Positions 24,171 through 36,096 of a DNA stretch of 64,000 nucleotides are shown one piece after another. The DNA comes from Forficula auricularia (taxonomy: Eukaryota; Arthropoda; Insecta; Dermaptera; Forficulidae): assembly GCA_024734495.1 (NCBI GenBank), contig JALMQS010000828.1, forward strand, positions 1,351,101 through 1,415,100, given 5' to 3'. Position 1 is the first letter of the stretch, and every line of letters begins with the position of its first letter. The notes beneath the pieces are model-generated. The model saw only the letters and a program-made list of their open reading frames with translations, was not told where the DNA came from and made no database searches. Both the position numbers and the translations under genes were made by a program.

Positions 24171-24784
24171 AGTTTCCGAACTTTTTAGCTTTGGATTTTC
24201 TGATTGAAAAATGCAGAAAATCAGACAAAAATAGAATCATTTTAAGAGGTGTTCTCAAACTAATGATTTGAAATCTGGTACAAATGTTTGTGTTTACAAA
24301 CTGCACCTCTATACTAAATTTCTTTTTTATTCCTTCGTCAAAAAATATGTACATATTTACATTAAGAATAACTCATTAGAATAACGAGCTGATATGTTGA
24401 ACTCTGTAGCTTCAAATTAATATAAGAGTCGAATCTTCATTTGAGAAGTTCTTCAAATTTGACACAAGAAATGGTATTACTATATTATAGCTCCAATTTT
24501 TAGCTTTTAGCTCAAACTGTTCGCTGACAAAGAAATTCCTTATTCATTAAAATTTGCAAAGAGAGTCTTGAAAATATTAACACTTTTTCTTCAAATTTAT
24601 AGACTTAAAAGAAAGTTATATCAAACAAAGAACATGCTTATTCACTTAAACTCAATTAGAGGTCAACTTAGCATTAGACTGTCAGATTGCAGCAATGTTT
24701 GGCTCTATCGTTAGATTTTCACATATTCTATGGTTAAATTGATTTAAGGGATATATCCAGCAGTTTAATTGGAGGTGTTCACAT

Positions 24785-24920
24785 CTTTTTTGTTAAGGGA
24801 GAATGGTGTAGGCTGTAGGTTCTTGGTGAAACATTTTAAATAAATAAAGTAAATTAAATTTTTTTAGAAACTATTAAAAATTTAAAATATAAAATACTAG
24901 GTAGGTTTCACATAAATAAA
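24785..24920 (+). repeat. Relative of the 45.5-kb palindrome family
   Basis: gtaggttcttggtgaaacatttt…, then ctaggtaggtttcac at 24898-24912. The same two blocks are at 45521-45640 (complement) and 46527-46592. Confidence 0.5.
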
Positions 24921-26500
24921 AGATCAGATGCTTGTTTAGCACTACTCTATTTCGGGTATAACCCCATCTCCAGGAGTTCACAAAGGACACTGAGTGTTCA
25001 CATCTTCCAAAAAAGAGTTCCGAAATGCAGAGGGAAAGTATGAACCCAATGAGTTCTAGTATAAATAAAATATATTTATATTTATGAACATACTTCCGGT
25101 AGATTTAGTAATTCTTTCGTACAACATGCATAAAACATCTTATGGGAGTTCTATTCTCGTCTGAGACTAGACAGCCGAAAGCCCTTATTAATTTTCAAGG
25201 GATGGTTTTTGCAAAAATAGATTCTTAGCATAATTAAGTGTCAAAAACAAAAGCCTAAATCTTAACTTCAAGGGTGAGTTTACTTAGTCGAATATCTTGG
25301 ACTGTTAGCTAAATAAGCTAACTGTTAGATTAATAACTATATCTAAAGATATAGTGCCAAAAGCAAATGTAATCTAGCAAATATTTTGACAATCAGGATA
25401 AAGACGCTCTCTCATGCTTCGGTCATCGAACATCCATCCAACAGTCCGAAATTGCACCCTATTGGTCGATAGACCGATTTATCGGATGTCGAATGAATGA
25501 TAAAGAGGCTTAAGTTGACCTTCAACCTAAAGAAGCGTTTATCAAATTTTTTAGTCCTGCGATATCCAAAATCTAAAAAATAAATAAAATAAATACTATG
25601 CGATGCTTGAAATTCGTAATAATATTAATAATTGCTTTTATTTAGAGGAGGGTGGTATAGAGAATTTTAAAATCTTAACATCTTTCTTTATCATGGAAAG
25701 TAAAATTTCTCTGTAAAGATTTCATTAACTAGATTTACGCTATTTTTTTAAATTTTATTCACTTTAAAACGGCGGTTTGGGAGAGCCTTACATTACCTAT
25801 ATTTTGTATCTGATCATAATTAGAAATAACTTGATTTAAAATTCTCAAAAAATCTTATGAATTTGTGCATTCCTTTCTAATCTAATCAGCGAAAAATAAG
25901 AACGAATTTGATATCTCAAGAATTTTGAAAGAGGGAGGTACAGATCTGTGTCATTTTTGGCAGAATTATTATAATTTTGCTTGGGTAGCAACTTTGTCAT
26001 TGTAGCTTGGATACAATTATTATTGGCTATCTTTCTCTAGCAAGCTCTAAACCCTAAATATTTCTTACTAGAATAAATGTCAATTTAGAGCTTCGCTATT
26101 CGATGTTAAGTTTATTATCTTGTTTATTATTAAACCTATGGCTTAAATTTAGGTTCAAACTTATCGATTTTATAATGGACAGATTTAGACCCCTTATTTC
26201 TCAACTTATTCCCTTCCAATAACCAAAAATTGAATTTTTAGTTTTCCTCAAATCTCTAACTTATGTGTTTTATTTACATACTCGTAGATGTTCCTCTGTC
26301 AGTCTTTCGCTAAGTGTAAATTATATATCATAGCAATTTGGCCCATTTTTGGGTTCATTTTGAGTTTGTTCTTACCTAAACTTACTTATAGTTGATTAAA
26401 TTTACCCTTATTTAGTTAACAACATCAAAGTCAAAACCAAACAATTTAAAAATCCTTAATTTTGAACAATGAAGACGATTTCTCAGAATATAGTACAATA
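24921..26500. other. AT-rich intergenic stretch with one dispersed repeat
   Basis: 25690-25990 is partner to 12180-12480 (tttaaaacggcggtttg … aacgaatttgatatctcaag). No gene seen elsewhere. Confidence 0.5.
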
Positions 26501-26502
26501 TT

Positions 26503-26694
26503 ATATAAATTTTATAATTTTTCTCATTAATATATCAAAGAATAATTGATACGTCAACGATAATTATTTTGACCGCGCTTATTTGAAAAAGATATTTATC
26601 GCGAGACTACTGCGGATTACGCTATTGGAGTCTGCGGAGTCTTAAGTCTGGACCAAGAGAGAAAAGATGATCCACTTAGCTACAATCCAACGTC
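26503..26694 (+). repeat. ~190-bp local direct duplication, copy 1
   Basis: ataaattttataatttttct…gatccacttagctac is nearly identical to 26943-27124; it includes ttatcgcgagactactgcgg. Confidence 0.9.
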
Positions 26695-26942
26695 ATTTCG
26701 TGTATAGCCCGCTAGACATTCGGATGGATCGCCAAGTGAATTTTGAAATCTCAGATGTTATATATTTAATCTCCCAGTCCAGAGCGCTTGATCTATTAGC
26801 ATGTATGTTAGATGCTTGCCATTAATTAGTCGAATGTTTTCTACATTTGATTCAATCGCGAATCTAATGTAGGGAATTTTTGTCAAATATTGAGTGAAAA
26901 TAATATCTGAACTTATATATTTCTAACTTGAAATAATGATAT

Positions 26943-27124
26943 TAAATAAATTTTATAATTTTTCTCATTAATATATCAAATAATTGATACGTCAACGAGA
27001 ATTATTTTGAACGCGCTTATTTGAAAAAGATATTTATCGCGAGACTACTGCGGCTTACGCTATTGGAGTCTGCGAAGTCTTAAGTCTGGACCAAGAGAGA
27101 AAAAGATGTGATCCACTTAGCTAC
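26943..27124 (+). repeat. ~190-bp local direct duplication, copy 2
   Basis: Same as copy 1 with small indels (loss of 'aga' near 26980, gain near 27100). A 250-bp unrelated spacer lies between the copies. Confidence 0.9.
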
Positions 27125-27785
27125 ATATTATACATTTTCGTACAATCTGTGAAAGGACATACCATATCCAAAATCAAATCAGGTCTTAATCTCATTATAA
27201 AACAACTAAATACGAAATTTTGTTTTGATGGACTTATCGAATTTTGAGATAAAACACCTTTATCATTTGACTAAATAGAAAAATAAATACATTTGAGAGA
27301 ATAATTATTAATATCTCTTTAAATATGTATTAATTCAAATTTTTTATTTATTATATAAAGCATTTTTGTAAGCCCTAACCCCATGATTTCACTTAAGTTT
27401 TTCTAATCAAAATAGTTTTAGCGGTTGTTGATATATTAAAAAAAACACAAGTATTCTAATTTTTTACGCACTATTATAATACGTCCGTATAGTAGGTACC
27501 TATGATAAAGTAAAAACAAAAATAAATGTCGTTTCCTTTCCGATTCGGACATGAGACCCTTTACCAGACGAGGGTCCCATTGGCGCCAACCAGCCCCGAC
27601 ACCTGTTATAAATCCGTCTAGGAGTTTAAGAATATTAATTACTCTCAGGAATGTAAAGGCATACCTCTCATAGCACGATACCAATATAACACGATTTTGA
27701 TATAACATGCCATAGAAATTGCGGAAACTGCTAATAACACGGTTCGTAAAGTTCATTTAACAATGGCAGTGTATTTATGAATATC
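27125..27785. other. AT-rich intergenic stretch
   Basis: No supported gene. The open frame at 27436-27756 (minus) has no recognisable domain. Confidence 0.5.
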
Positions 27786-27790
27786 AGAGC

Positions 27791-27985
27791 TCAAATTGCC
27801 GATAAAAGAAGACTTTAAATTTCTAAGGAAATTACAAGAGGTTGTCATCCACTAGATCTGAGATCGAATGGAAAACTTTTAATTATATCAGAAGAGTTAT
27901 TTTCACCCCCTCAGTAATCCCCGAATGCCAAAATTAGCAATCCAGGCCTTTTGGCTATTGTGTGAGGGGAACCCTTCTCTGACAT
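27791..27985 (-). mobile_element. SINE-B copy, left half of a head-to-head pair
   Basis: Minus-strand tRNA-derived SINE: on that strand a decayed tRNA-like head, then 'ataattaaaag' and the tail 'gatgacaacctcttgtaatt'. The B-box is eroded (agtaatccccgaatgcc). It faces 28069-28230 across an 83-bp centre. Confidence 0.65.
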
Positions 27986-28068
27986 ATCTATCTCGCTAAA
28001 TATTTATTTCAAGGATTGAAATCTTGATTTGTTAAATTCCACGGACTAGAGGTTCTACGTTTAAACAC

Positions 28069-28230
28069 ATGTTAGAGAAGGGTTCACCTCACATGGTAGC
28101 CGATTGGCCCGGATTGCTGATTTTGCACTCGGGTTCGATTCCCGAGGGACTGAAAATAACCCTTCTCATATACATAATTAAAAATAATCCATTCCATCTT
28201 AGATATAGTAGAAGATAATTTTTGTGATTT
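28069..28230 (+). mobile_element. SINE-B copy, right half of a head-to-head pair
   Basis: Plus-strand copy with a tRNA-like head: A-box-like 'ggtagccgattgg' and perfect B-box ggttcgattcc at 28132-28142, followed by the family body 'cataattaaaaataatccat' and 'gaagataattttt'. With the left copy it forms a ~190-bp-armed foldback. Confidence 0.7.
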
Positions 28231-29950
28231 TTTTTAGGTATTTAAGTATTTATATATTAAATAAAATACGTAATTTAATTTCCATGAGTATACTAATACT
28301 TTGTTTAACTAGATAACTATAATAGATAACTAGTTACTCCCACCCAAGCGACAGCGCATCATGACATAATCCCTAATTTTGTAAAATAATCTTAAATTTG
28401 GTTAACAATTTTATATAACTCTATATTTTATTGGAACTTATGTTATTATAAGATCTACCTATATAATATATAGCTAGTTCAAATAGATTTATTTTTGAGT
28501 ATTAATATTTATTTGTGATTTAGTTTTTCTGATAAATATAAACTTTTAAATTACCCATTCTAAGTTTAAGTGGCAAGAGATGCTCAGAGTGTGAGACAAA
28601 TTCAAATTTGGCAAATTTGAGCACTATTCAATTTAAAAAGCTGGATATCAAATTAGTATTTGTTTACCGATCCAAGTACTTGTCTCTTCAAATATTACGA
28701 AACTTCGCCGATCATTGTATTTTAAATATGACACGACCCATAGCATATAATATTTCAGTCAGAGTAATAATTTATTATTGATGAATGAAGACTTGGTTCC
28801 CTGGCGAGCGAATATCTAGTTAGTTGGTTTCATTGAGTATGTGGGCATGAATCCTACGGATAAATTAAATAAAAATTAGAAAAGAATTCAGACAGATGCG
28901 TAGGAGTCAGAAATAATAGAAAAAAACAGCCTCATAACGTGGGACTAAGATAAATCAAATAGAAGCTTCGGAATATAGTTATATGAATTTAATTTGTTAA
29001 GAAAGTCATCTACTGGAATTATATAAGACGATGGTTTCGAATTAACTAATTTTTAACATGGAGTGTTTCTCATTATTTCTATTTCGAAATCCTTTTAATT
29101 ATTTGTTTATTAATTTATTAAAACACAGAAACTCTGGTGATTGAATAGTTTAATAGAACTTAATTATGCGTTAAATATATTCATTAATAAACTGACAACT
29201 GTATTTATTGTATTTTATTAATACGATCGAATGCAAGAGTCACGCACCAAGTAGATGCAGCTCTTTTAGGTCTTAACAGATCTTTGCAATACCGAAGGAG
29301 GAGAAGATTTATCAAGCGAATTTATCAAGTGTCTGTGCACTCGGGTCTTGAATGATTGAAGATAACAAACGTAGTAGGAAGTAGGGAGAGAGTTCAGTTT
29401 CTAGAAGTCATATATGTATAAGCGTATTGGCGAATAAGCTGGTTCGGCACTTTTCCAATTAGCTCCAAATTACTGGAGATAATGTTTGATCTCTGTAACT
29501 TCCTGTAGATCGGAATAAGGAATCCGAAAGACGTTAACCCAACACTATAATTGAATCAGCCTTATGCTGGGAAACACGGATTGCATATCTCCAGGATAAA
29601 CACAAAACAATGCCTATACAATAAAACTACTACGAACTTTCGATCACTTTATCTGTAGAAGTGTCATCCGGGACAAGAGTATTTCTAATTCTTATTATTT
29701 ACTAGAGACTATAGTTCGAAGGTTTGACCTTCATCATCAGTATTTTTAATTATAATTATATTCTATATTTGTTGCTTATCATAGGGTCAAATACCCGATT
29801 AGATCGATATGTTTTGCTAGTACGTACAAATAATTCTTCATACAGAGGACATCATTGATTTTTCTTTAGTTTAAAATTATTTTTATTATTGAAATGAAAT
29901 TCTATCATTCTCAAGGCACCAAGGAGAAAAAGACGACCGATATGTATAAT
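28231..29950. other. AT-rich intergenic stretch with foldback-family remnants
   Basis: 29695-29870 carries a fragment of the 7.2-kb foldback (actatagttcgaaggtttga, catcatcag, cagaggacatcattgat). The segment at about 29220-29460 loosely resembles 860-1330 (shared 'gggagagagttca' and 'agaagtcata' blocks). No gene seen. Confidence 0.4.
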
Positions 29951-30666
29951 AAAAAATAATTTTTAAGAAAAAAATAAAACCGACTTCAAAAAAATTAAAT
30001 GTAACAAATAAAATATACTAAAAGCTATAAAATAATTATTATCTTATTTAGTTACAACTAAACGACGAAATATTAACATCAAATTACTTTTTGAAGTCGG
30101 TGCCAAACATATACCTTTTATGAATCGCACTCGACGGATCTTACTTAGTACGTTTGTCGGGTACGCTCACATGGTATAGTTTGTTTGGTACCGAATTCAA
30201 AAAGTAATTTCGTTTAATATTTCGTCGTTTAGTTGTAACTAAATAAGATAATAATTATTTTATACCTTTTAGTGTATTTTATTTGTTGCATTTAATTTTT
30301 GAAGTCGGTTTTATTTTTTCTTAAAAATTATTTTTATTTTTCTCTTTTTAGTGATGTTATTAATAGTGATCATATCATCAGAACTTGACCAAATTAATAT
30401 GGCACGATCCCTAAGATACCCCCTTTCCAATAAAAAAAGAATCATCGAAATCGGTTCATAAACAAAGAAGTTAGGCCTGAACAAACCTAAAAAAAGGTCT
30501 AATACCAATGAAAAAAATCGGACCAATCGGAAGCTAGACTGAACACAATGTAAAATTTTTTTTCAAAATCCGTTCACAATTGGCGGAGATATGACGTAAC
30601 ATAGACACACAAAAAAAAATTCAGTCGAATAGAGAACCTCATCATTTTTTGAAGTCGGTTAAAAAA
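29951..30666 (-). mobile_element. accgacttcaaaaa repeat element with large internal palindrome, copy 1
   Basis: The left half is a long palindrome: arms about 29961-30104 and 30188-30330, both from aaaaccgacttcaaaa to cgacgaaatatta and gaagtcggtgcc. The right half (30331-30666) runs to gaacctcatcattttttgaagtcggtt. Same family as 51931-52690, opposite orientation. Near-identical terminal sequences are widespread in insect genomes. No coding capacity. Confidence 0.8.
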
Positions 30667-31339
30667 GATATATATTATTTATAAATAACATTATTTTTTT
30701 CTAAAAAGTTCCAAAAAAAAAACATGGTATTTTTGACCTTTAATTCTTGAGTGTGAGAAATCGCTATATCTAGCATTCAACAGTTTTGATGTTCGCTGTA
30801 AATCTTGTAGAGTAAAAAAAGAGAAGGAAAGATAGATCTGACATAATATATGTTTCTCTTTCAAATGAAATTTTAAAATCCTTTTATAACTAATTATTAA
30901 AAATGTCAAGATTATTAGGAAATATTATATGTTGAAAGTTAGCGAGAAATTTTTTTTCCATGTTTAAATCAACCTGGATAATATTTTAATTAAAAAATAG
31001 CCTTGAATTATTTAAGTACCTACATCATTTGAGAGACGAGAAAAAAATTAAGAAAAAAATTTGATAATTAACAAATAAAATAAAAAATTGTATTTTTCTC
31101 GAAAAAAAGTTGTTTGAATATTATTATTTTTGTATAAAGCGATCAAAGAGCATTCGTTTATTCAATTATCGTAATTATATCAGATGAAAACCCCATACAG
31201 GATGTTTGTTCTCGTCATTTAAATTAATTTCTCTAATAATATTAAAAAATAAATAAGTAAATATACATTCGTATATTCTTAAAAAATAATTATAGTTATT
31301 TAAGTACCTATGATGGTAGAGTATTTTTTACTATGCTAG

Positions 31340-31400
31340 AATCATAAGGAGAAATCAATGAGGTTGTTCGCTACTTGATGCAAATAAACATAAACCTATA
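31340..31400 (-). repeat. Solo arm of the 7.2-kb foldback family
   Basis: agaaatcaatgaggttgttc followed by acttgatgcaaataaacata. Confidence 0.55.
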
Positions 31401-31673
31401 CCTGATGTTTAATTTTTTGCATTTGAAAATAACACTTTGAAAAGAACAATCTAGGTATTTAAAGAATTTTATGAAAGATTTGATCTTTCTTTTGTAAGCT
31501 ACAGTCCTGCAATTAAAAATGCCCTTTCTGTACTACAGGTACTATTGCTATAGACCCATAACCAAGTTGAGTATGATTTCTCTGAGTTTTGAGATCATTT
31601 TAACTTAACTTCATAAAACTTGAATTCTTTATTAACCATAAAATAGTTGACTCGTACACTTCTTTATATATTC

Positions 31674-32487
31674 CAGTGGCGTGTGGGCCATGGATGCTGT
31701 GGATGAGGTGCATCCCTAAAATTTCAAACAAACGATTAGGTAGACTTCAAAATTTTAGGAGGATCTTTAAATTTTCAAATTATTATCTGTTATTTCAAAT
31801 ATTTCTATAAAAACATTTTTTGTTTTAAAAAGTATATTGGTTCTCGAAATGAAATAAAATTGTTGCATAGTTTCAAGGGGCAATTAAAATGAATGATTTT
31901 TCTGAAAAGGGCGCGGACAGAAAGTTTGAAGTACCTGCCTGGTATATCTTCCAATTTAAGCATGTCAAAGACAAGTCCAGACGAGTTTTAGTCAAATAAA
32001 AATTGTTCTCGCTGAGGAACTATTAAAATAGAAATATAATAATACAAAAATGAAATAGAATCGAGAATCTTTGGACTAATTCATTTCCAAGAACTCTCAA
32101 TATATATATATAAGATCGGAAATAACTAAGAGTGGTAAAGACAAGCCATTCCTTGCTTATAGCAATAGAATTAGGAGAAATTTAAGATTTACTTATAGGA
32201 CAGGCTGATTCATTGTGGAAGATTGTCGATTTCCATCTCAGGGACTGTGGAGTTTAACTGACAAGATTGAATTTCTGACTACTATCCTCACTCACACATA
32301 GTAATATTCTTTTGGTGCGAAGGTCCCAAAATATATTGAAAAAATCTAATTTGAAATTTGAAAAATAACGAAAATGATGCCGTATTCAATGAAATTTGCA
32401 AAAAAGCAAAAATTAAAATAAAACAAAAAAATGAAGAGTAGTTTTTTGGACAGCATCCCCTGGTTGAAAAGTCACCAATCCCCACTG
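31674..32487 (+). mobile_element. Non-autonomous hAT-type element, copy 2
   Basis: Ends cagtggcgtg…/…ccccactg; flanks atatattc (31666-31673) and atatatat (32488-32495), 6 of 8 matching. The body is highly similar to 7792-8617. The mariner at 32497 is inserted immediately beside its right target duplication. Confidence 0.8.
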
Positions 32488-32496
32488 ATATATATA

Positions 32497-33378
32497 ACAG
32501 GTCATTCAATAAGTCAGTAGGATAAGTAAGAAAAAAAGAAAATTTTGACAAAACCCGATTTTATTATTCAACATAGTTGCCTTCGAGGGCGATACAACGA
32601 GTATAGCGATTTTCCAACTTTTCGCTACCACTTTTATAGTACGATTTCTCTTTCTCGTCAAAATAGGCCTCAGTTTCAGCGATTACTTCATCATTGGACT
32701 TCTTTTGGATTCTGGTGTGTAATAGTGAAGCCATGTCTCATCCATTGTCACATATCGACGATAGAATTCCATTTTATTGCGGTTTAACAGCGCCAAACAC
32801 TCCTCTGAAGCATCGATTCGTTGTTGTTTTTGGTCGACTGTGAGCTCACGCGGCAACCACTTTGCACAGAGCTTTCGCATACCCAAATTTTCGTATAAAA
32901 TGGTAAAAACACTACCATCTGATATCTTTACAATGTCAGCTAGCTCGTGGACCTTCAATTTGCGATCGTTCATAACCAATTTGTGGATTTTTTTTATGTT
33001 TTGTGGAATAACAGCCTCTTTTGGGCGTTCACTGCGCTCTGCATCATTTGTGCTGGTACGACCACGTTTAAATTCAGCAATCCACTTCTCTATCATTTGT
33101 CTCGATGGAGCAGAGTTCGGATAATGTTTATCAAGCCATTGTTTGGTTTCCACTGTATTTTTTTCATCAAAAAGCAATGCTTTATTAAAACTCGAAATTC
33201 ACTTTTTTCAATAACAAAAGTTGCTTCACACAAAATGCTATAACTCACGAATCAATAGTCAGATTGCTGTCAAATTTATACACGTATCGTTTGAAGGTTA
33301 GTACTAAATAAAAATCATATGGAAAAATTCTAGTAACGCCATCTATGTGTCATCCTACGGATTTATTGAATGACCTAA
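32497..33378 (-). mobile_element. mariner element, internally deleted (882 bp)
   Basis: Terminal inverted repeats of about 28 bp (acaggtcattcaataagtc… and its near-complement ending gaatgacctaa) are directly flanked by TA on both sides (32495-32496, 33379-33380), the mariner target site. A full element would be about 1.3 kb; the missing length corresponds to the centre of the transposase gene. Confidence 0.93.
32564..33210 (-). pseudogene. mariner transposase pseudogene
   Basis: The open part (32683-33177) covers the paired helix-turn-helix DNA-binding region (KNTVETKQWLDKHYPNSAPS; a second HTH around KVHELADIVKISDGSVFTIL), the linker motif GMRKLCAKWLPREL, and the first catalytic Asp in TMDETWLHYYTPESK. 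Directly after this, about 140 residues with the second and third catalytic Asp are deleted. The C-terminus resumes in another frame as NDEVIAETEAYF…RCIALEGNYVE and stops at 32564. A further frameshift in an A-run near 33168-33176 separates the first residues (EFRVLIKHCFL). It cannot be active but could be mobilised in trans through its TIRs. Confidence 0.92.
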
Positions 33379-33427
33379 TACATATATACCTATATAATAA
33401 TAAAATAAAAAAATAATATATTTTTTT

Positions 33428-33660
33428 TAACACGCTTTTATTAGTTTCACCTGTATGTTTGTTGGTTTGTTTGTTTGTATGTAACTGACTCGCTTGGGCT
33501 CGATTTTTTCTGTTAAATTCCGAAAACATTTCTCTATAAATAATTGTTTATTCACTCAATTTAAATGAAATTATATGAAAATAATAAAAATAAATACATT
33601 ACATTCTGTTAAACTCCGCAAACTTTTCTCTATAAAAATAATTAAGACTAAAAGTAAAAA
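33428..33660. repeat. aacacgcttttattag repeat segment
   Basis: aacacgcttttattagtttc followed by a (gttt)n-like stretch and a duplicated 'ctgttaaa(t/c)tccg' / 'cttttctctataaa' segment (33510-33540, 33606-33638). Its 'acacgctt' end is shared with the two hairpins to the right, suggesting one related family. Confidence 0.45.
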
Positions 33661-33663
33661 AAT

Positions 33664-33849
33664 AAATTATATTTTAAAAAATCTAAAACACGCTTCTAAA
33701 AAGTACAAAATAATGTAACACTTAATCAAAAAGTGTGGGGCACTTTGTCGAAATTAATTAAAAGTTTCTTTGCCCCACACTTTTTGATTGAGTATTACAT
33801 TATTTTGTAATTTTTAGAAGCGTGTTTTAGATTTTTTAAAATATAATTT
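33664..33849. mobile_element. Hairpin MITE 1, 79-bp arms
   Basis: Arms 33664-33742 and 33771-33849 are almost perfectly complementary (aaaacacgcttctaaaaagt … cttaatcaaaaagtgtgggg), with a 28-bp loop. Confidence 0.92.
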
Positions 33850-34000
33850 ATAAGTTGATTTCTTGATAAAATCATGTTTTTTTTTTTGGAAATTTCTTAT
33901 CACAAATAGTATCTTTCCTAAAATATAAACAATTTTGGAACTCAAATGGATAAAATTTCAAATTTTTTTTCATTTGATTTTGTCTAGTTAACAAATATAT

Positions 34001-34180
34001 TTAAAAAAACTAAAAAACACGCTTCTAAAAAGTACAAAATAATGTAATACTTAATCAAAAAGTGTGGGACGCAGAAATATGTACTTTTAATTAATTTCGA
34101 CAAAGTGCCACATGCTTTTTGATTAAGTATTACATTATTTTGTACTTTTTTAGAAGCATGTTTTTTTAGTTTTTTTTTAA
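34001..34180. mobile_element. Hairpin MITE 2, ~70-bp arms
   Basis: Same family as the hairpin at 33664-33849, with arms 34001-34069 and 34108-34180 (aacacgcttctaaaaagtac … aatcaaaaagtgtggg). Slightly more diverged; its loop also contains 'aattaatttcgacaaagtg', as in MITE 1. Confidence 0.9.
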
Positions 34181-34189
34181 TTTTAATAT

Positions 34190-35249
34190 ATTTTCAATAT
34201 CGATGTCATTTTGATATCGATATTATCTTCGAGTTTTCACTATAGATATTTTGCCGATTTTTTATATGCTATTCGTCTCTACCTCACACACATTATTTCT
34301 AATGGATTTTAATTTCAATTCTTTCTAAAATTAAATTAATTTGAATTGACATATAAGTATGGTGAACAAATGGGAATTGAGTTGCCGAGGCCAAGAAAAA
34401 AATAACACTAATATTAAATAAATTGACTCTAAAGACTGTTGATTGACCACCAAATTAGCTGTTTTCCAGCCTATCATCAATTTCTATATAATTTTGGTTA
34501 TTTTCCCGTTCTAAAAAAGTGAACCATGAATTTTTAATGTTTTGTGAGGTGGAAAATTGTAAATGAATACGAAAAAACTCCAACTCTCTTATTCCCCTTT
34601 TCAGAAGGATAAACAGCTGGAAGCTCGCACTCTTAATCGATTGATTTTTTTTTCAATGGATATTTCCTAGAATGACAGAATTTCTCATCCAATTCAGAAT
34701 ATTTTTAAGTAAATGTAGGTCCTTAAACAATTATATTATCATAATATTGTTCAGATAAAATCCAAATAAGTACAAAAACCACTTCCCTTTTGTTTTTTTA
34801 TTTCTCTTTCAGGACACAACACAAAAATATAAGAAATCACAAATTACCATACGCTTTGCATGGAATTAACAAACTTCTCTAACACCATTTTAAATTTTAA
34901 ACATTATATTAGTATAATCAAAGTACTTAAGTTAAAATATAATATTTAAAAGGGGTCACCAACAAGAAGCGAATTTCAATTATAGAAAGCATTTTGGACA
35001 ATTTATTTTCTAAAAAAAACTTTAAAAAATGTATTAATTAATTAATTGAGAAACCAATGATATTGTCAGCTACTAGATGAAATACATTTCCAATGCGATT
35101 CGTTTGTTGAGTGACCAGCTTTCTATTATCAAAACGAACAACGTATTTACCTACATCCATTTGTGTATTTGTTGAATCCGTGAGAAATATCAGATATATT
35201 TCTCGTTAAAATGATGAAGGTCAAAGATTTTAAACAATACTCTCTAACA

Positions 35250-35313
<64 letters not shown>

Positions 35314-35740
35314 GGGTATTTGCATCAAGCAGAGGACAACCTCATTGATTTATCCGTATGAATCATCAACTCTACTACTCTCTGCATACTAAATCTTTTC
35401 AATTAATTAATAGACCATAATAATCGTTTAAACGTTGTTTATCATTAGAAGCTTAAAGCTTTTTTTCTTAATCAAATTAATTATAACCATTTTTGAGAAA
35501 TTTTGAAAACGCTCAAAAATACGGAAATAAAATCACATCAAGTGTCCTTTGCTCGATTTAAAATGTTATCGATACTTTTCTTCAAATGTCAGAAAGGTAA
35601 TCGTACTCAAGCTCTAAAAAACCATTCAAGCATTTGACGAGAAGACGATTGCCCTTCTGACATGTTAGAAAAATTATGTATATCATATATTAGTAAGAAA
35701 TTTAAAAGGCTTGATGCCTAGTGGATATGTTAATTTTTTA
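34190..35740. other. AT-rich intergenic stretch
   Basis: Contains an (AT)n tract (35257-35307) followed by an arm of the 7.2-kb foldback family (gtatttgcatcaagcagagg…, 35315-35400). No gene seen. Confidence 0.5.
35257..35307. repeat. (TA)n microsatellite
   Basis: About 25 TA units next to a foldback arm, where the reference foldback also has an AT-rich segment; it probably expanded from it. Confidence 0.97.
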
Positions 35741-35744
35741 AAGG

Positions 35745-35935
35745 AGGATGAATGAAATTCACTTCTTAGGAATTCATAAGATGGTGTCATCTATTAAATC
35801 CGATGAAATGGAGTATTTTTAATTATATGTCAGAAGGGTTGTTTTTCACCCCTCGGGAATCGAACCCGAGTTCCAGTAACAGCAATCCGGGCCATCTGGC
35901 TCACCTGCGGGATGTGAACCTCTCTGACAAATGTA
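35745..35935 (-). mobile_element. SINE-B copy with well-preserved tRNA-like head
   Basis: On the minus strand the head reads ggtgagccagatggcccgga (A-box) and then ggttcgattcc (B-box; complement at 35856-35866), followed by the body 'gaaaaacaacccttctgac', 'ataattaaaaatactccat' and 'gatgacaccatctta'. The family's central segment follows at 35936-36060. Confidence 0.75.
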
Positions 35936-36096
35936 AATGCGTTAAATATTTTAGTCAAAGATTTTTATCTTAATTTGTAAAACTTCGCGATCTAGTGATT
36001 CTAAATTTAAGTATATAGCCATGTCATATAATTTAAATAAAGATCATTGAGTGTTTCGAATTTTGAAGAGATTCAAAATTCGAAAGGCAATGGAAT

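Noticed and set aside
26503..27124. LTR retrotransposon
   Set aside because: No TG…CA ends, primer-binding site or polypurine tract that I can see.
32777..33243. Plus-strand open frames of 98-115 codons
   Set aside because: Mirror frames of the mariner transposase on the other strand.
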